A DNA stretch of 58,934 nucleotides from Pseudomonas botevensis (GTDB lineage Bacteria > Pseudomonadota > Gammaproteobacteria > Pseudomonadales > Pseudomonadaceae), in NCBI RefSeq assembly GCF_019145475.1, contig NZ_JAHTKI010000029.1:1-58934 (forward strand), in the 5' to 3' direction. The position numbers and the translations under genes are program-made. Numbering within the stretch: position 1 is the stretch's first letter; each line of letters begins with the position of its first letter. The notes under the pieces are model-generated. The model was given only the letters and a program-made list of their open reading frames with translations. It ran no database searches and was not told where the DNA came from. Of the stretch, positions 19,703 through 28,135 are shown piece by piece.

Positions 19703-19825
19703 GTGGCCGGTTGAAATCCCTCCGAGCCATCATCCGGCACGGTTGCAAGGCCGTGTCGAAGGGCGTGAAACCGGTATGCCACCAGCCAGGCCCCACTGCT
19801 TCATTGACGAGTGAGCGCCGGCATC

Positions 19826-20044
19826 TTAACCCGGAAAAGTCGCGAAAATGACGTATCCGTGTAAATCGTTAAGGCTGTTTTTGTAAGTCGCTATTTCTGA
19901 CAATTTTTCCATCTGAATGACTTGCCAAAAACTATCTGTAGAGCATTTGTAGTCGGTATCGGATCCCGACAAAATTACGTTGCAAGCTTGAGCAGAGATC
20001 AATAAGATTCTGCCCACGTCAGTGTTGTCCGTGAGCTGCACCAA
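19826..20044 (-). CDS. Hypothetical 72-aa frame in AT-rich DNA, doubtful
   Basis: Open frame from TTG 20044 (or GTG 20041) to TAA, with composition much richer in A and T than its neighbours and no strong ribosome site. The peptide (starts VQLTDNTDVGRILLIS) is not recognised. The first codons overlap repeat copy 2. It may be a remnant of an acquired gene rather than a working one. From 19611 to 19825 I see no other gene. Confidence 0.25.
   Translation of the reverse strand: MVQLTDNTDVGRILLISAQACNVILSGSDTDYKCSTDSFWQVIQMEKLSEIATYKNSLNDLHGYVIFATFPG
20014..20035. repeat. 22-bp direct repeat, copy 2
   Basis: Matches 19681-19702 at 21 of 22 positions. It lies 37 nt before the glcF terminator hairpin. 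Confidence 0.6.
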
Positions 20045-20071
20045 GGCCCAGCCGCAAACTGAGGCTTACAG

Positions 20072-20098
20072 AAAAACCGCCCCGCAAAGGCGGTTTTT
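20072..20098. terminator. Rho-independent terminator after glcF
   Basis: AAAAACCGCC / GGCGGTTTTT with a 7-nt loop, 24 nt beyond the glcF stop on the minus strand, with a U-run on both strands. Confidence 0.9.
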
Positions 20099-20122
20099 TT
20101 TCGCCTGTGATTCGGGTGTCAG

Positions 20123-21346
20123 TCATAGACTGGTCATCGCGGCATCCACCATCTCGATCCAATGCCTGACCGGTGTTCGTCCCGCGCCATCAAGGTGCGA
20201 CTGACAACCGATATTCGCCGTGACAATCACCTCGGGACGACCGCTTTCCAGGGCATTGAGCCTGTCGTCACGCAGTCTTCGCGCCAGGTCCGGCTGGGTG
20301 ATCGAATAGGTGCCCGCCGAACCGCAGCACAGGTGTCCATCCGGAACGGCCGTCAGGTTGAAGCCCAGTCGGAGCAGGACCTGTTCAACCGCGCCGCCGA
20401 GCTTCTGCGCATGTTGCAGCGTGCAGGGGCAATGAAACGCCAGGCGTTGATCGCTCTGGACTCGCAGCTTTTCCAGCGGCTCATCGCGCAGCACTTCCAC
20501 CAGGTCTTTGGTCATGGCGCTGACTCGCCGGGCCTTTTGCGCATAGGCAGGATCGGTGCAGAGCAGGTGACCGTAATCCTTGATGAAAGCGCCGCAGCCG
20601 CTGGCGGTCTGCACGATCGCCTCGACACCTTGTTCGATGGCCGGCCACCAGGCATCGATATTATGGCGGGCGCGATCAAGGCCGGTGGATTGGCCGTCGA
20701 GGTGATAGTCCACCGCTCCGCAGCAACCGGCCTCGCGGGTGGGGGTGACAGAGAGGCCCAGCCGATCCAGCACCCGTGCCGCTGCGGCGTTGGTATTGGG
20801 TGACAGTCCCGGTTGCACGCAGCCTTCGAGCATCAATACCTGCCGGGTGTGGCGGGGCGTCGGTCGCCAATCCGACATGGCTGGCTGGCGCGGCAGCTTG
20901 GTTTGCAAGGCGTCGGGGAGCAATGCGCGCAATACCTGTCCGCTGCTGACCAGCCTTTTGAACAATCCGGGATTGGGCACCACGCTGCGCAACCCTTCAC
21001 GCAACAAGCGCTGGCCGAGCGGGCGCGGCACGGCGGCGTCGACCACGGCCCGACCGATATCCAGCAGGTTGTGATAGTCCACCCCCGAAGGGCAGGTGGT
21101 CTCGCAATTGCGACAGGACAGGCAACGATCCAGATGTTGCTGGGTTTTCTGCGTGACCTGATTGCCCTCCAGCACTTGCTTGATCAGATAGATGCGTCCT
21201 CGTGGGCCATCGAGTTCATCGCCGAGTAACTGATAGGTCGGGCAGGTCGCGTTGCAGAAGCCGCAATGCACGCAGGTGCGCAGAATGCTTTCGGCTTCGG
21301 CGGCGCGGGGCAGTTGACGGGCCTGTGGGCTGAGGGTGGTTTGCAT
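20123..21346 (-). CDS. glcF: Glycolate oxidase iron-sulfur subunit GlcF
   Basis: Protein of 407 aa, close to the usual 407 of E. coli GlcF. Two 4Fe-4S motifs lie at C25-C28-C31-C35 (CVHCGFCNATCP) and C75-C78-C81-C85 (CLSCRNCETTCP). Two cysteine-rich CCG domains follow (GCCGAVDYH and CCGSAGTY), as in heterodisulfide-reductase-like subunits. With GlcD and GlcE it oxidises glycolate to glyoxylate, passing electrons to the respiratory chain at the inner membrane. It is the last gene of the glcDEF operon, starting 3 nt after glcE, and is closed by a terminator. glcG, glcB and glcC are not in this window. Confidence 0.95.
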   Translation of the reverse strand: MQTTLSPQARQLPRAAEAESILRTCVHCGFCNATCPTYQLLGDELDGPRGRIYLIKQVLEGNQVTQKTQQHLDRCLSCRNCETTCPSGVDYHNLLDIGRAVVDAAVPRPLGQRLLREGLRSVVPNPGLFKRLVSSGQVLRALLPDALQTKLPRQPAMSDWRPTPRHTRQVLMLEGCVQPGLSPNTNAAAARVLDRLGLSVTPTREAGCCGAVDYHLDGQSTGLDRARHNIDAWWPAIEQGVEAIVQTASGCGAFIKDYGHLLCTDPAYAQKARRVSAMTKDLVEVLRDEPLEKLRVQSDQRLAFHCPCTLQHAQKLGGAVEQVLLRLGFNLTAVPDGHLCCGSAGTYSITQPDLARRLRDDRLNALESGRPEVIVTANIGCQSHLDGAGRTPVRHWIEMVDAAMTSL

Positions 21347-21349
21347 GAT

Positions 21350-22414
21350 TCAGAGCTCCGCATACAGGCGACCGGGGTTGAAGATGCCCCGAGGATCGAG
21401 CTGGCGCTTGAGGTTCTGGTGGTAGAACAACAGGGCCGGTGACAAAGGATGGAATGGCTCGTCGCTCAAGCCGTGGCTGTAGCAGGTCGCATGTCCGCCG
21501 ACCTCTTCGACCACCTTGCGAATGAACGCCGCCTCGGCAGCGGACTTGAGCCAGCGCTGGGCGCCGCCCCAGTCGATCAACTGCCGGCCGGGCAGGGCCA
21601 GCGGTGGCGTATTGGGTGCAACGGACAGGCGCCAGAGCGGCTGATCCTGATCAAAGAAACTCAGGCGTTGCTCATTCAGATCGGCCCAATACGAGGCCTC
21701 CAGCCGCTCGCCGCCGAGGCGCTCGTGGGCCGCCGCCACCGAGCCTTCGCCGCCCTCAAGGCGCAGATGCAAGCGTTCGCCATCGTGGCACGCCGCGCTG
21801 ATCGGCAACGGTTGCTGCCCCCACTCGGCCAGACGCTGCAAGGCCCGCTCGCTGCCTATCTCCAGGCTGATGCTCAGGCTCTGGCGCGGCTTGGGCAACA
21901 CCTTGAGTGAAACCTCGGTCAGCACTCCCAGCGCACCGTAACTGCCGACCATCAGGCGCGACAGGTCGTAACCGGCGACGTTTTTCATCACTTCGCCACC
22001 GAACCGCAAATGTTTGCCGTGACCGGTGATGACCCGCGTACCCAGGACAAAGTCGCGCACCGAACCTGCCCACGGACGTCGTGGCCCCGACAACCCGCTG
22101 GCGATCATGCCGCCCAGCGTGGCGTCGTCGGCGAAGGCCGGCGGTTCGCAAGGCAGCATTTGCCGGGCGGCGTCCAGTACCTCGAGCAGTTCGGCCAGGG
22201 GCGTGCCGCAGCGCGCGGTCACCACCAGTTCGGTCGGGTCGTAGCTGACGATGCCGCGATGGGTGCGGGTGTCGAGAATCTCACCGGCAACGATGCGTCC
22301 GAGAAACGCCTTGCTGTTGGCCCCCTGAATGCGCAGTGGCGTGGCGTCCTCCAGCGCCTGGCTGACCTGTTCGAGCAGCGCGGCGCTGTCGTCGAAATCC
22401 TGTGGGTGCCCCAT
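21350..22414 (-). CDS. glcE: Glycolate oxidase FAD-binding subunit GlcE
   Basis: Protein of 354 aa with an FAD_binding_4 (PCMH-like) domain in the first half (IVSYDPTELVVTARCGTPLAELLEVLD, quoted in part; GLSGPRRPWAGSVRDFVLG; FGGEVMKNVAGYDLSRL). It lacks the large C-terminal FAD-oxidase cap of GlcD, as expected. The start ATG shares one base with the glcD stop (TGATG), which indicates translational coupling. The three proteins form one oxidase, and none is thought active alone in E. coli. Confidence 0.94.
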   Translation of the reverse strand: MGHPQDFDDSAALLEQVSQALEDATPLRIQGANSKAFLGRIVAGEILDTRTHRGIVSYDPTELVVTARCGTPLAELLEVLDAARQMLPCEPPAFADDATLGGMIASGLSGPRRPWAGSVRDFVLGTRVITGHGKHLRFGGEVMKNVAGYDLSRLMVGSYGALGVLTEVSLKVLPKPRQSLSISLEIGSERALQRLAEWGQQPLPISAACHDGERLHLRLEGGEGSVAAAHERLGGERLEASYWADLNEQRLSFFDQDQPLWRLSVAPNTPPLALPGRQLIDWGGAQRWLKSAAEAAFIRKVVEEVGGHATCYSHGLSDEPFHPLSPALLFYHQNLKRQLDPRGIFNPGRLYAEL

Positions 22415-23913
22415 CAGAAGCGCTCCAGTTCGGGAAAGGGCAATTGCCCGCCGTGGACGTGCATGGCACCAAACTCGGCGCAGCGGTGCAGGGTCGGAAT
22501 GTTCTTGCCCGGATTGAGCAGCCCACCGGGATCGAACGCAGCCTTGACCGCATGAAAAACCGTCAGCTCATCGCTGTTGAACTGCACGCACATCTGATTG
22601 ATTTTCTCGCGGCCCACGCCATGCTCGCCGGTGATGCTGCCACCGACCTTCACGCACAGTTCGAGGATCTTGCCGCCCAGGGCTTCGGCGCGCGCCAGCT
22701 CACCCGGTTGGTTGGCGTCGAACAGAATCAACGGATGCATATTGCCGTCACCGGCATGAAACACGTTGGCGACGCGCAGCCCATAGTCGGCAGACAACTG
22801 CGCGATGGCTTGCAGCACCCCCGGCAATTCACGGCGAGGGATCGTGCCGTCCATGCAGTAATAGTCGGGCGACAATCGGCCGACCGCCGGAAAGGCATTC
22901 TTGCGCCCGGCCCAGAAACGCACCCGCTCGGCTTCGTCCCGCGCCTGACGCAGCTCCGTGGCCCCGGCCTGTTCCAGCACCTGGCGAACCCGATTGCATT
23001 CATCGTGGACGTCGGCTTCGACGCCATCGAGTTCGCACAGCAGAATGGCCTCGGCGTCGACCGGGTAGCCGGCGTGGATGAAATCTTCGGCGGCGCGGAT
23101 CGCCAGGTTGTCCATCATTTCCAGGCCTCCCGGAATGATCCCGGCGGCGATGATGTCGCCGACCGCGCGGCCGGCCTTCGCCACGGAGTCGAACGCGGCC
23201 AGCAGGACTTTCGCGGTCTGCGGTCTGGGCAGCAGTTTGACGGTGACTTCTGTAATGACCCCGAGCATGCCCTCGGAACCGGTGAACAGCGCGAGCAGAT
23301 CGAAGCCGGGAGCATCGAGGGCGCTGGAACCGAGGGTCAGGCGTTCGCCATCGACGGTCAGGATCTCGACCTTGAGCAGGTTGTGGACGGTCAGACCGTA
23401 CTTGAGGCAATGCACGCCGCCGGCGTTTTCCGCCACGTTGCCGCCGATGGAGCAGGCGATTTGCGAGGACGGATCGGGTGCGTAGTACAGACCGAACGGT
23501 GCGGCGGCCTGGGAGATCGCCAGGTTGCGCACGCCGGGCTGAACCCGTGCGGTGCGGGCGGCGGGGTCTATGTGCAGGATCTGGTTGAAGCGTGCCATCA
23601 CCAGCAGCACGCCTTTCTCCAGCGGCAAGGCGCCACCGGAGAGTCCGGTGCCCGCGCCACGGGCCACCACGGGTACGCGGCGCTCGTGGCAGAGCCGCAA
23701 CACGCCCTGAACCTCATCGATATGCCGGGGCAGTACCACCATCAACGGCGTGGTGCGGTAGGCGGAGAGCCCGTCACACTCGTAGGGTTTCAGCTCTTCC
23801 TGCTGATGCAGCACTTCCAGGCTCGGCCACTGGCTGTGCAAGGCCTGCAACAACGCGGCGCGGTCGACGTCCGGCCGCACACCGTCGACCTGTTCGTCGT
23901 AAAGAATGTTCAT
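22414..23913 (-). CDS. glcD: Glycolate oxidase catalytic FAD subunit GlcD
   Basis: Protein of 499 aa from ATG 23913, the same length as E. coli GlcD. The N-terminal FAD-binding PCMH domain includes VPVVARGAGTGLSGGALPL and SIGGNVAENAGG. The C-terminal FAD-oxidase domain includes FHAGDGNMHP and GGSITGEHGVGREK, residues known to bind flavin and substrate in this family. It oxidises glycolate, and often D-lactate. First gene of the operon; the promoter should lie in the 80-nt gap 23914-23994, where GTTC-AGTAC-GAAC forms a small inverted repeat. A longer frame to 23964 exists but lacks a ribosome site. Confidence 0.95.
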   Translation of the reverse strand: MNILYDEQVDGVRPDVDRAALLQALHSQWPSLEVLHQQEELKPYECDGLSAYRTTPLMVVLPRHIDEVQGVLRLCHERRVPVVARGAGTGLSGGALPLEKGVLLVMARFNQILHIDPAARTARVQPGVRNLAISQAAAPFGLYYAPDPSSQIACSIGGNVAENAGGVHCLKYGLTVHNLLKVEILTVDGERLTLGSSALDAPGFDLLALFTGSEGMLGVITEVTVKLLPRPQTAKVLLAAFDSVAKAGRAVGDIIAAGIIPGGLEMMDNLAIRAAEDFIHAGYPVDAEAILLCELDGVEADVHDECNRVRQVLEQAGATELRQARDEAERVRFWAGRKNAFPAVGRLSPDYYCMDGTIPRRELPGVLQAIAQLSADYGLRVANVFHAGDGNMHPLILFDANQPGELARAEALGGKILELCVKVGGSITGEHGVGREKINQMCVQFNSDELTVFHAVKAAFDPGGLLNPGKNIPTLHRCAEFGAMHVHGGQLPFPELERF

Positions 23914-23994
23914 GTTCGGTGACGACCCTCCGTGTGTTGTTAGAGGTCTGGTTCCATGCTGCACAGTGAACCGTTCGTACTGAACATTAGCCTG

Positions 23995-25497
23995 CTATTC
24001 GATTCGCGGGTGCTGCTGCGCCAAATGCTCGCGTTTGGCTTGCAGTTCGGCGATCTGTGCGTCGATGTCTTCGATCTTCTGCTCGATGTTGTCGTGATGC
24101 TCCTGTAGCAGCTCGCGCGCCTCCTCGATGTCGGAAGCGGCCGGTGCCGCGCCGCGCAGCGGTTTGTTCGCGGTTTCCTTCATGGTCACGCCGGTGATCA
24201 GACCGACCACGGCAATCACCATCAGGTAGTAGGCCGGCATGTACAGGTTCTGCGTGCTTTCCACCAGCCAGGCCACGGCGGTCGGGGTCAGCCCCGCGAT
24301 CAGCACCGAAACGTTGAAGGCACTGGCCAGGGCGCTGTAGCGGATGTGGGTGGGAAACATCGCCGGCAGGGTCGAGGCCATCACGCCGATGAAGAAATTG
24401 AGCAGCACCGCCAGCACCAGCAATCCGGAGAAGATCAGGCCGATCTTGCCGCTGTTGATCAGCATGAACGCTGGAATGGCGAAGATGAACAGCCCGACGC
24501 TGCCGACAATGATGAACGGGCGACGGCCGACCTTGTCGCTGATGAAGCCGATCAGCGGCTGCACGAACAGCATGCCGACCATGATCGCGATGATGATCAG
24601 CACGCCATGGTTTTCGCTGTAGTGCAGGTTGTGAGTGAGGTAACTCGGCATGTAGGTGAGCAGCATGTAGTAGGTGACGTTGGTCGCCGCCACCACGCCG
24701 ATGCAGGTGATCAGACTGCGCCAGTGCTTGGTCGCAACCTCCTTGAACGAAACTTTCGGGCCACCGGCCAGGCCTTCGCGGTCGCCCTGTTCGAGTTTTT
24801 CGACGTGCTGCTGGAAGGCCGGTGTCTCTTCGAGGGCGTGACGCAGATAGAGGCCGATCATGCCCAGTGGCAGGGCGAGGAAGAACGGCAGACGCCAGCC
24901 CCATGCCTCGAATTGCTGTTCGCCGAGGATCGTCGAAATAAGCACCACCACGCCCGCGCCGAAAACGAAACCGGCGATCGAGCCGAAATCCAGCCAACTG
25001 CCGAGGAAGCCGCGCTTGCGATCCGGTGCATACTCGGCGACGAAGATCGAGGCGCCGGTGTATTCGCCGCCGACCGAAAAGCCTTGGGCCATTTTGGCCA
25101 GCAACAGCAGGATCGGCGCCCAGATGCCAATCGAGGCGTAAGACGGGATCAGCCCGATGGCGAAGGTGCTGAGGGACATGATCACGATGGTCGCGGCGAG
25201 GACCTTCTGCCGCCCGTACTTGTCGCCCAGTGCCCCGAAGAACAGGCCGCCAAGCGGCCGGATCAGGAACGGCACCGAGAACGTCGCCAACGCGGCGATC
25301 ATCTGCACGCCGGGATCGGCGCCAGGGAAAAATACCTTGCCCAGGACGTAGGCGACGAAGCCGTAGACGCCGAAGTCGAACCACTCCATGGCGTTGCCCA
25401 GCGCCGCGGCGGTGATCGCCTTGCGCATCTTCGCGTCGTCGACGATGGTGATGTCCTTCAACCCGATGGGATTGACGTTTTCCTTTACTGATTCCAT
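23995..25497 (-). CDS. proP: Osmosensing proline/betaine symporter ProP
   Basis: Protein of 500 aa, MFS metabolite:H+ symporter. It is strikingly similar to E. coli ProP from memory (IVDDAKMRKAITAAALGNAM, GDKYGRQKVLAATIVIMSLS, AQGFSVGGEYTGASIFVAEY, TLPAMFPTHIRYSALASAFN). Twelve membrane helices are followed by a cytoplasmic tail with a heptad pattern (about 455-495, DIEEARELLQEHHDNIEQKI), the antiparallel coiled coil that tunes the osmotic set point in E. coli ProP. Substrates are proline, glycine betaine and often ectoine. ATG 25497 is preferred over GTG 25506. It lies upstream of glcD on the same strand but is functionally unrelated. Confidence 0.94.
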   Translation of the reverse strand: MESVKENVNPIGLKDITIVDDAKMRKAITAAALGNAMEWFDFGVYGFVAYVLGKVFFPGADPGVQMIAALATFSVPFLIRPLGGLFFGALGDKYGRQKVLAATIVIMSLSTFAIGLIPSYASIGIWAPILLLLAKMAQGFSVGGEYTGASIFVAEYAPDRKRGFLGSWLDFGSIAGFVFGAGVVVLISTILGEQQFEAWGWRLPFFLALPLGMIGLYLRHALEETPAFQQHVEKLEQGDREGLAGGPKVSFKEVATKHWRSLITCIGVVAATNVTYYMLLTYMPSYLTHNLHYSENHGVLIIIAIMVGMLFVQPLIGFISDKVGRRPFIIVGSVGLFIFAIPAFMLINSGKIGLIFSGLLVLAVLLNFFIGVMASTLPAMFPTHIRYSALASAFNVSVLIAGLTPTAVAWLVESTQNLYMPAYYLMVIAVVGLITGVTMKETANKPLRGAAPAASDIEEARELLQEHHDNIEQKIEDIDAQIAELQAKREHLAQQHPRIE

Positions 25498-25717
25498 GCG
25501 TGTCACTCGGTATCCGATCTGTTTTCATGCAAGCCGCCGAAGCGCTTGCCTGGGGCCACGCCATCTATTTGATGGCATGGCTTCTTTCAGCTCAGATACA
25601 AGCGGACACGAAAAAATTCAGCGCTCGCCGCGTTTTTCTTTTTTTCGGGTTGTCGGGGGATGAGGCTCACCGCACCCATGCGATTACCATGGACGCCGGT
25701 TCAACAGGAGGCAGGCA

Positions 25718-26173
25718 ATGGATCTGAAGTTCAGTCACGTAGATGTTCTGGTCGAGAATCTTGAAGAAGCCTGTGCGTATTACGCGCAGATTCTCCAGGC
25801 GAGGATTTCCCGCACGCTGGTCTGGGAGCGCGGCGGTCTGCACGTGCGCTATGCGATTGCGCTGATCGGGCAAGAGCGCTTCATGCTGGTACAGCCGCTG
25901 GCGGGCAATCTCAGGGCGCTTCTGGATCAGGCGGGCGAGGGCATGATCTATCGCCATTGCTACACGACGCCCGATATCGAGCAGGCCTATGACGAATTGC
26001 TCGGCAGCGGTGTCCAGCCAGAAGACGAGAACGGCAACCCGCTGACCCGCGAAGATCTGCAATCGCCGGCCGGGGCGCGGATCATCTGGTTGCCCAAGCG
26101 TTTCGGGCACTTCTCGATCGAGATTCTGGAAGAGAAATCGCTGGAGGCGGCCATCGAGGCGGCGTTTGCCTGA
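25718..26173 (+). CDS. VOC (glyoxalase/bleomycin-resistance fold) family protein
   Basis: Protein of 151 aa. The first beta-alpha-beta-beta-beta unit starts SHVDVLVENLEEACAYYAQIL, with His as a likely metal ligand. A second unit includes CYTTPDIEQAYDELLGSGV and ends FGHFSIEILE with a possible Glu ligand. The family covers lyases, dioxygenases and binding proteins, so no reaction can be fixed. AGGAGG lies 7 nt before the ATG, a strong site. It is a single gene closed by a terminator. The 220-nt gap upstream holds a small hairpin (GCCATC / GATGGC at 25560-25576). Confidence 0.8.
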   Translation: MDLKFSHVDVLVENLEEACAYYAQILQARISRTLVWERGGLHVRYAIALIGQERFMLVQPLAGNLRALLDQAGEGMIYRHCYTTPDIEQAYDELLGSGVQPEDENGNPLTREDLQSPAGARIIWLPKRFGHFSIEILEEKSLEAAIEAAFA

Positions 26174-26185
26174 GATCGCCATATG

Positions 26186-26220
26186 AAAAAGGCCCGGACG
26201 ATAGATGTCCGGGCCTTTTT
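26186..26220. terminator. Bidirectional Rho-independent terminator
   Basis: AAAAAGGCCCGGAC / GTCCGGGCCTTTTT with loop GATAGAT. It ends both the VOC gene (plus) and the MFS gene (minus), whose stops flank it by 12 and 23 nt. Confidence 0.93.
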
Positions 26221-26243
26221 CGTTACCTCATGGGAGCGGTTTT

Positions 26244-27416
26244 TTAGGCCGCATCGCTCAAGGCGTTATCGCTGGCCTTGCTTCGTCCGCCAAGCCAGAC
26301 CAGCAGCAGTCCCGCCGCCGCCAGCACGCCACCGGCGACCGGAACGGCGGCATAGCCCAGCCCCTGGCTGATGACTGCGCCACCGAGTGCGGCGCCGACC
26401 GCGTTGCCGAGGTTGAAGGCGCCGACGTTGATCGACGAGGCCAGGCCCGGGGCTTCTGCTGCGGCAATCATCACGCGCATCTGCAGTGGCGGAACCACGG
26501 CGAAGGTGAACACGCCCCACACCAGCAAGGCCAGCGCCGCACCGACGTGACTGCCCAGTACCAGCGGCATCAGCACCATGATGGCTGCCAGGGCGCCGAG
26601 GAAGATGCGCGCCGAACCGTCCAGCGACCAGTCCGCCAGACGACCGCCCAGGCTGTTGCCAATGGTGAAGCCGACGCCGATCAGCACCAGACCGAGGGTG
26701 ATGAAACTGTCGGATGCGCCGGTCAGTTCGGACAGCACCGGGGCCACGTAGGTGTAGAGGGTGAACATGCCGCCTGCGCCAAGCACAGTCGTCGCCATGG
26801 CCAGCAGCACGTTGGGGCGGGCGATGACCGCCAGCTCACGGCGCACATTCGGCACGGCGCCGCGTTCACCTTTGGGCAGCGCGTACCACAGGGCCGCGAT
26901 GGCGAGTAATCCGAGCACCGCAGTGCCGGCGAACGCCATGCGCCAGCCGACCTGTTGGCCGAGCCAGGTGGCGGCGGGTACGCCACCGATGTTGGCGATG
27001 GTCAGCCCCATGAACATGGTGGCTACGGCGCTGGCCTGTTTGTCTTTCGGCACCACGCTGGCGGCGACCACCGCACCGAGGCCGAAGAACGCACCGTGGT
27101 TGAGGCTGGTGACCAGACGCGAAGCGAGCAGGGTGTAGTAGTCCGGCGCCAGGGCCGACAGCAGGTTGCCGAGGGTGAAGATGCCCATCAGCATCATCAG
27201 GGCGGCGCGCTTGCCGAAACGGCTGAACAGCAGGGTCATGATCGGCGCGCCGACCATCACGCCGATGGCGTAGGCGGTGACCAGCATGCCCGCGCTGGGA
27301 ATGCTCGCGCCCACGCCTTCGGCGATCACCGGCAGCAGGCCCATGGGGGTGAATTCGGTGGTGCCGATGCCGAAGGCACCGATGGCCAGCGCGAACAGGA
27401 CGCGTCCGGATTTCAT
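26244..27416 (-). CDS. MFS transporter, DHA1/AraJ-like exporter
   Basis: Protein of 390 aa with 12 predicted membrane helices. It opens MKSGRVLFALAIGAFGIGTTEF, typical of the AraJ/YdhP group, and carries the loop motif FSRFGKRAALMM and TSLNHGAFFGLGAVVAASVV. Such carriers export sugars, drugs or amino-acid derivatives by proton antiport; the substrate is unknown. GAGGAG lies 8 nt before ATG 27416; the in-frame extension to 27554 has no such site and a non-membrane composition. The 327 nt from 27417 to 27743 show no gene or recognisable element beyond the promoter expected there. Confidence 0.88.
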   Translation of the reverse strand: MKSGRVLFALAIGAFGIGTTEFTPMGLLPVIAEGVGASIPSAGMLVTAYAIGVMVGAPIMTLLFSRFGKRAALMMLMGIFTLGNLLSALAPDYYTLLASRLVTSLNHGAFFGLGAVVAASVVPKDKQASAVATMFMGLTIANIGGVPAATWLGQQVGWRMAFAGTAVLGLLAIAALWYALPKGERGAVPNVRRELAVIARPNVLLAMATTVLGAGGMFTLYTYVAPVLSELTGASDSFITLGLVLIGVGFTIGNSLGGRLADWSLDGSARIFLGALAAIMVLMPLVLGSHVGAALALLVWGVFTFAVVPPLQMRVMIAAAEAPGLASSINVGAFNLGNAVGAALGGAVISQGLGYAAVPVAGGVLAAAGLLLVWLGGRSKASDNALSDAA

Positions 27417-27743
27417 TGGGGTTGCTCCTCTGAGACGAGTTGGATGCCGTAGAGGTTCATGTCGCTGGCGATGAAGCAAACCGGATAATGGTCGTCGACA
27501 ACACGCTTGCGACACGCCCCAGGCGATCGGTTGAATGGCGCCCAGTATGTCCACCTGATGTCGCGGGATTAAGCCGCCGATGCACCAAAGTCCTTTGACC
27601 GCAAGTCACGAATCGATGAAAGCAACGTGCGTCCCTGGCATGGATGCCCAGAGACGCAAGTCCCTTCGTCGTTAATTGAACGCTGGCCTTTTACAGGGTG
27701 TTTACTTCTATTCAGGCCCTGTACGCACGCAGAGGTGAATCCG

Positions 27744-28088
27744 ATGAGCAACGAACGTCCCGCCCCCGAAACCCAAGGCGTCACCGTGCAGCTATTGGCA
27801 ACGATCGATCTTGGCACCGAGATCGAGGGCATGGCCGGGCGGCAACTTCGAATGCGACTGGTGACCATCGAAAGTGGCGGGGTATTCGGGCCGGTGCATG
27901 ACCACATCGACAGGCCCGGCGTTGTGTACATATTGCAAGGAACCATCACCGACCATCGAAACGGCGTCGCCACGGACTACGGGCCAGGCGTGGGCTGGCC
28001 CGAGGACCACAACACCACGCACTGGCTCGAAAACAGAGGAGCGGTCCCGGCGCGGGAGATCTCGGTGGATATTGTCAGGCTGGGATGA
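27744..28088 (+). CDS. Cupin-domain protein
   Basis: Protein of 114 aa with a single conserved cupin barrel. Motif 1 resembles VFGPVHDHIDRPGVVYILQG (two His and a Glu position replaced by Val-Val-Tyr), and motif 2 resembles GPGVGWPEDHNTTHWLEN. Metal-ligand histidines are therefore partly kept. The role may be small-molecule binding or a dioxygenase or isomerase step; nothing nearby fixes it. GAGGTG precedes ATG 27744 by 7-8 nt. The gene converges on the racemase, with 47 nt between stops and no clear terminator. Confidence 0.75.
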   Translation: MSNERPAPETQGVTVQLLATIDLGTEIEGMAGRQLRMRLVTIESGGVFGPVHDHIDRPGVVYILQGTITDHRNGVATDYGPGVGWPEDHNTTHWLENRGAVPAREISVDIVRLG

Positions 28089-28135
28089 GCGCAGGCGGAT
28101 CGCTGACGGTTTCCCGTGCCCGTCAAGGCGCGACG

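Noticed and set aside
22402..23922. Plus-strand 506-codon frame opposite glcD
   Set aside because: It is the antisense of a clearly conserved GlcD and shows no family motifs or ribosome site.
24346..25491. Plus-strand 381-codon frame opposite proP
   Set aside because: Shadow of the near-perfect ProP gene, with no recognisable fold.
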